DNA of 64,000 bases from JAENVT01 sp963720775 (GTDB lineage: Bacteria > Actinomycetota > Acidimicrobiia > Acidimicrobiales > Ilumatobacteraceae), in NCBI GenBank assembly GCA_963720775.1, contig CAVRGR010000002.1, forward strand, positions 372,001-436,000, read 5' to 3'. The notes under the pieces were generated by a model. That model was not told the DNA's origin and searched no databases. It was given only the letters and a program-made list of their open reading frames with translations. Made by a program: the position numbers and the translations under genes. This document shows, piece after piece, positions 60,578-64,000 of the stretch. Position 1 is the stretch's first letter, and every line of letters starts with the position of its first letter.

Positions 60578-61917
60578 TAGTCGGTCCGCTTCCTCACGCG
60601 CAGCTTCAGCGGTGTGCTGCCGAACTCGAACGCCTCGCGGATGCTGCGCTCGAGGTAACGCAGGTAGGTCTGCGGCAGTTCGCGGTTGACGAACAAGGTG
60701 AACGTCGGCGGGTCGGTGGCTCCCTGGAGTGCGTACATGACTCGAACTCCATGGCCGGCGGGTTGGCGTTGCTGCGCATCGGAGATCACCCGATTCACAT
60801 CGCGTGCGGGAACGCGACGGTGGTACTGCACGATCGCTTCTTGCAGCACCGGTCGCAGCTTGTTGACACCCTTGCCGCTGAGCGCAGAGATCTTGAGGAT
60901 CGGGGCGTCGCCCACGAAGTACAGCTTGCGCTTGAGATCCGCCTGGATCTGCAGCCGCTGCTCGGGATCGTCGAGGAGATCCCATTTGTTGAGCATGACG
61001 ACGATCGGGCAACCAGCGGCGTCGATCCGCTCTGCCAGTCGTTGGTCCTGGCTGGTGACGCCGTCGGTGGCGTCGATGAGGAGCAGGGCGATGTCGGACC
61101 CGTCGAGGGCGCGCAGCGCACGCACCACCGAGTAGTACTCGGCAGAATCATCGATCCTGCTGCGACGACGCATGCCGGCGGTGTCGACGAACACGATCGG
61201 GCCGTCTGGGGTGTCGACCAGTGTGTCGATGGCATCGCGGGTAGTGCCGGCCATGTCGTGGACGACCGAGCGATCTGCGCCGACGAGGCGATTGAACAGC
61301 GTGCTCTTGCCGACATTGGGGCGACCGACGATGGCGACGCGTGGCGGCGGTTGGTCGCCGGCCTTCCAAAGTTCGGAGGCGTCCTCGAGGTCGACGCCGG
61401 GCAGCGGCTCGACATCGTCGGTCACCGGCAACAGCGAGATCACCTCGTCGAGCAGGTCACCGGCGCGGCGGCCGTGCAGGGCGCTGACGGGATGTGGCTC
61501 GCCTGCGCCGAGCGCGAGGAACTCCCACCGCTCGTTCTCGCGCCGGTCGTTGTCGGCCTTGTTGGCCACCAGCAGCACTGGCGCCTTGATCCGTCGCAAC
61601 CAATGGGCAAGAGCCTCGTCGTCGTCGGTCACTCCTGTCGTGGCGTCGGTGACGAAGAGCACGACGTCGGCGGTCTTGACCGCTGCCTCGACCTGCCGGC
61701 TGACCTTTGCGTCGAGATCGTTTCCACCGGGGAGCCAGCCGCCGGTGTCTACCAGCATGAACTCGACACCGAGCCAGTCGGCCACTGTCTCCTTGCGGTC
61801 ACGGGTGACACCCGGCCGGTCTTCGACGATCGCCACCTGTTCGCCGATGATGCGATTGAACAGCGTGCTCTTGCCGACGTTGGGGCGACCCACGATGACA
61901 ACGGTGGGCAACGTCAT
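60577..61917 (-). CDS. der: ribosome-associated GTPase Der (EngA)
   Basis: A 446-residue GTPase with two consecutive G domains. G1 motifs are GRPNVGKST near residues 9-17 and again near 197-205. DTGG and DTAG are the G3 motifs; NKAD and NKWD the G4 motifs. The C-terminal KH-like domain ends with a basic tail (LKLRVRKRTD). Der is needed for 50S subunit assembly. It overlaps the DUF512 gene by four bases (ATGA), with the small zinc-ribbon gene next. Confidence 0.97.
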   Translation of the reverse strand: MTLPTVVIVGRPNVGKSTLFNRIIGEQVAIVEDRPGVTRDRKETVADWLGVEFMLVDTGGWLPGGNDLDAKVSRQVEAAVKTADVVLFVTDATTGVTDDDEALAHWLRRIKAPVLLVANKADNDRRENERWEFLALGAGEPHPVSALHGRRAGDLLDEVISLLPVTDDVEPLPGVDLEDASELWKAGDQPPPRVAIVGRPNVGKSTLFNRLVGADRSVVHDMAGTTRDAIDTLVDTPDGPIVFVDTAGMRRRSRIDDSAEYYSVVRALRALDGSDIALLLIDATDGVTSQDQRLAERIDAAGCPIVVMLNKWDLLDDPEQRLQIQADLKRKLYFVGDAPILKISALSGKGVNKLRPVLQEAIVQYHRRVPARDVNRVISDAQQRQPAGHGVRVMYALQGATDPPTFTLFVNRELPQTYLRYLERSIREAFEFGSTPLKLRVRKRTD

Positions 61918-63296
61918 GATGATGGCTCCAGCGCCTTGCGTAGTGTGATGCCGTCGGTGGCAATGACCTCGACGGCGCGGGGAAGCTCGTCGATGGTGGT
62001 GCCGTCGAGGAAGCGGCCTTCCGACAGGCAGACATCGGGCAACAAGTAGCGGTGGCCCTGCGGTTCGCCGGCGAGCACACGCTGCAGATCGTGACCGACC
62101 ATCAGTCCGGTAACGGCGGTGTTGCCGCCGAAGAACTCGTTGGCGACCGGGATGACTCGTACATCCGACCGGCGAAGCGTGCCGACGAGCGGCGCGATGA
62201 CCCGCGCTCCGAGCTCGCCGGTGAGTATTCCGATCGGCGCCTCGCGGCGCGCGCTGAGCTTCAAAGAGGTCGGCTCCGAGCCGCAGGTGCGCGATCGCAA
62301 ACCCGTGTAGGCAGCCGGGTTGGGAGGCGCGTCGACGGCGGCGAAGAAGCCCGCCTGAGGCTGGGTCGGGACGGAGGCGTCGCCGTTGAACTCCATCTCG
62401 AACGTTCGTGCCATGCCAATGCCGTCTTCGTGCATCGAGAAGGCCTCATAGTTCCCGGCTGACGGAAATTGGCGCTCGGCCATGAGGTAGTACTCGTCGG
62501 CCGCGAAGACCATCCGATGGCCGACAGTGTGCAGGAACACTTCCTGCCAGTCCTCGATCGCGTCGACCATTGCCGCGGCTTCCCCCGGCCCATGCAGCCG
62601 CATGGCCGACTCGGTGTTGAACTTGCTGAGACCCAACGGAACGATCGCGACCGACTCGAGGTCGGGATACTCGTCGAGAACGCCGACCATCGTGCGATCG
62701 AAGACCTCACCGTCGTTGACACCGGGACACAGCACGACCTGACCGCGCACGGCGATGCCGTGATCGAGCAGGGCGCGCAGCCACCGCAGACTCATGCCAC
62801 CGCGCGGGTTCTTCAGCATGCGAGTGCGAACGTCGGGGTCGGTGGCGTGGATGCTGACGTTGAGCGGCGACAGGCGCTCGGTGACGACTCGCTCGAGGTC
62901 TGCTTCGGTGAAGCGCGTCAGCGTCGTGAAGTTTCCGTACAGGAAGCTGAGCCGGTAGTCGTCGTCTTTGAGGTACAGACTGCGGCGCATGCCCGCAGGC
63001 AGTTGGTAGATGAAGCAGAACTCGCAGTGGTTGTCGCAGGTGCGAACGCGGTCGAACACAGCGCTGGAAACCTCAGCGCCCAGCGGTTCGCCGGCCCGCT
63101 TGACGATCTCGATCGATGATTGCAAGCCACCGCGACGCAACTCGATCTCGATCTCGGCCTCGTCGACCACAAACCGCCATTCGATGATGTCGCGCGGCAC
63201 GATCCCGTTGATGGTGACCACCTCGTCGCCCGCGCACAATCCGGCCCGCTCAGCGGCGGACCCGGGCGCGACGCTGACAACCATCGGTGCGGACAT
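61914..63296 (-). CDS. DUF512 family protein with PDZ-like and radical-SAM-like domains
   Basis: A 460-residue protein. Residues 1-60 form a PDZ-like domain (VVSVAPGSAAERAGLCAGDEVVTING). The cysteine cluster CDNHCEFCFIYQLP near residues 88-101 has the C-x3-C-x2-C spacing of radical SAM enzymes and probably binds an Fe-S cluster. The C-terminal half is the DUF512 domain. Its function is not established. It is the first gene of a coupled operon with der, which occurs together in other bacteria. Confidence 0.87.
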   Translation of the reverse strand: MSAPMVVSVAPGSAAERAGLCAGDEVVTINGIVPRDIIEWRFVVDEAEIEIELRRGGLQSSIEIVKRAGEPLGAEVSSAVFDRVRTCDNHCEFCFIYQLPAGMRRSLYLKDDDYRLSFLYGNFTTLTRFTEADLERVVTERLSPLNVSIHATDPDVRTRMLKNPRGGMSLRWLRALLDHGIAVRGQVVLCPGVNDGEVFDRTMVGVLDEYPDLESVAIVPLGLSKFNTESAMRLHGPGEAAAMVDAIEDWQEVFLHTVGHRMVFAADEYYLMAERQFPSAGNYEAFSMHEDGIGMARTFEMEFNGDASVPTQPQAGFFAAVDAPPNPAAYTGLRSRTCGSEPTSLKLSARREAPIGILTGELGARVIAPLVGTLRRSDVRVIPVANEFFGGNTAVTGLMVGHDLQRVLAGEPQGHRYLLPDVCLSEGRFLDGTTIDELPRAVEVIATDGITLRKALEPSS

Positions 63297-63339
63297 GGGC
63301 TCTCAGGCTATCGGTGGTGTGCAGGGGTAGCCTTCGCTC

Positions 63340-64000
63340 GTGGATGTCGATCGGGTCTTGCTGGCCGAGCCACGCGGGTTCTGTGCCGGTGTCGAGATGG
63401 CGATCAAGGCGTTGGCCTGGATGGTTCGCACGTTCGAGCCCCCGGTGTACTGCTACCACGAGATCGTCCACAACAAGATCGTCGTCGATCGCTTCGTCGA
63501 GCAAGGGGTCGTGTTCGTCGACGACATCGCCGACGTTCCGCGGGGCCGCCCGATCATGCTGTCGGCACACGGATCCGCCCCAGAGGTGGTCGCGGCCGCC
63601 CGTGCGCCGCGGCAGCTACGTGGTCGACTCGGTCTGCCCGCTGGTCACCAAGGTCCACCACGAAGTGAAGGTGAGGGCGAAGAAGGGCTTTCGCATCGTC
63701 TATGTCGGTCACGAAGGTCACGAAGAGGCCGTCGGCACCATGGCGGTGGCCCCGAGCTCCATCAGCAGGGTCGAGAGTGTCGCGGAGGTCGCTGCCCTCC
63801 CCGAGTTCGACGAACCGGTTGCGCTGCTGGCCCAGACCACGTTGTCGCATCGCGACTGGTCGGGCGTCGCCGAAGCCGTGACCGCCAAGTATCCGAACGC
63901 GTGGACACCGGGTCGCAGCGATCTCTGCTTCGCCACCACCAACCGGCAGTCGGCGCTCATGGCGATGGCATCGCGGTGCGACGCGATCGTGGTGATCGGA
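63340..64000 (+). CDS. ispH: 4-hydroxy-3-methylbut-2-enyl diphosphate reductase, partial, with a one-base frameshift
   Basis: The start GTG at 63340 gives VDRVLLAEPRGFCAGVEMAI (first cluster Cys), CYHEIVHN and HGSAPEVV. After codon 89 the reading must shift by one base: an extra C at 63607 breaks the frame, which then continues as RGSYVVDSVCPLVTKVH, YVGHEGHEEAVGT, QTTLS and DLCFATTNRQ until the window ends. These carry the other cluster Cys residues and the substrate-binding His and Glu. IspH makes isopentenyl and dimethylallyl diphosphate. The gene runs off the window edge. Confidence 0.88.
   Translation, partial: MDVDRVLLAEPRGFCAGVEMAIKALAWMVRTFEPPVYCYHEIVHNKIVVDRFVEQGVVFVDDIADVPRGRPIMLSAHGSAPEVVAAARAPRQLRGRLGLPAGHQGPPRSEGEGEEGLSHRLCRSRRSRRGRRHHGGGPELHQQGRECRGGRCPPRVRRTGCAAGPDHVVASRLVGRRRSRDRQVSERVDTGSQRSLLRHHQPAVGAHGDGIAVRRDRGDR

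Noticed and set aside
1..64000. CRISPR arrays, insertion sequences, prophage or integrase genes
   Set aside because: No regularly spaced direct repeats of CRISPR type, no transposase or integrase motifs and no Cas proteins were seen. The two paired repeats have only two units each.

Overview
The window is GC-rich, gene-dense bacterial DNA with marked actinobacterial signatures: a WhiB-type iron-sulfur regulator, the tatB-tatC-helY gene order known from mycobacteria, and a cluster resembling the mycobacterial Rv1826-Rv1830 block (gcvH, an FHA protein like GarA, an FtsR-like MerR regulator, a BFN/DUF151 protein and a second MerR regulator). The protein families (DUF4193-like acidic protein, many small zinc-ribbon proteins, crotonases, surface proteins with CRLLDTR and DVxGYY motifs) fit an Acidimicrobiia or Ilumatobacter-like actinobacterium. 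That assignment is inference from gene content.

Layout. 1-5.6 kb: the end of malQ, a glycerophosphodiesterase, tatB-tatC-helY and a stand-alone lipid-kinase C-terminal domain. 5.6-16.9 kb: an MDR oxidoreductase, an M20 amidohydrolase, a two-domain ThyX-like protein, an acidic zinc protein with a GNAT enzyme, a crotonase, a low-complexity RNA-binding-like protein, a gamma-carbonic anhydrase, prmA and several small genes. 16.9-22.4 kb: whiB, then a clavaminate-synthase-type dioxygenase plus threonine aldolase operon divergent from an RpiR regulator, with a GGAA-N6-TTCC operator between them, followed by a Gfo/Idh/MocA oxidoreductase and a pirin. 22.4-33 kb: small enzymes, a remnant of a serine hydrolase, a MoxR ATPase, a GAF-SpoIIE phosphatase, a crotonase, FKBP, a thioesterase, a secreted serine hydrolase, a sphingosine-phosphate-lyase-like enzyme and a Pr6Pr membrane protein. 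33-35 kb: two tandem paralogous secreted proteins. 35-43.3 kb: the glycine cleavage region (tandem glycine riboswitch, gcvP, gcvT, gcvH) interleaved with the FHA/MerR/BFN regulators and a CDP-alcohol phosphatidyltransferase. 43.3-49.4 kb: HIT, SRAP and a three-gene prepilin operon that includes a prepilin-VWA fusion. 49.5-58.7 kb: signalling genes (HD, PAS-GGDEF, a LuxR of LAL type, two PAS-HD-GYP paralogues). 58.8-64 kb: tRNA-Pro(GGG), an MFS transporter, der, a DUF512 iron-sulfur protein and ispH.

Most notable are: (1) a hydroxylase-aldolase operon that could convert an amino acid into glycine plus an aldehyde under RpiR control; (2) an apparently uncharacterised repeat, a pair of 41-nt hairpin units at a 52-nt period, found at two loci 54.6 kb apart; (3) a VWA domain carried on a prepilin stalk, with six repeats of about 33 residues inserted in it; (4) a duplicated ThyX-like protein whose signature motif is split between its halves.

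Two conserved housekeeping genes (gcvP near 36197 and ispH near 63607) each carry a one-base frameshift, and a PAS-HD-GYP gene probably has a third. These look more like sequence errors than real inactivation, so the reading frames here should be used with some caution.
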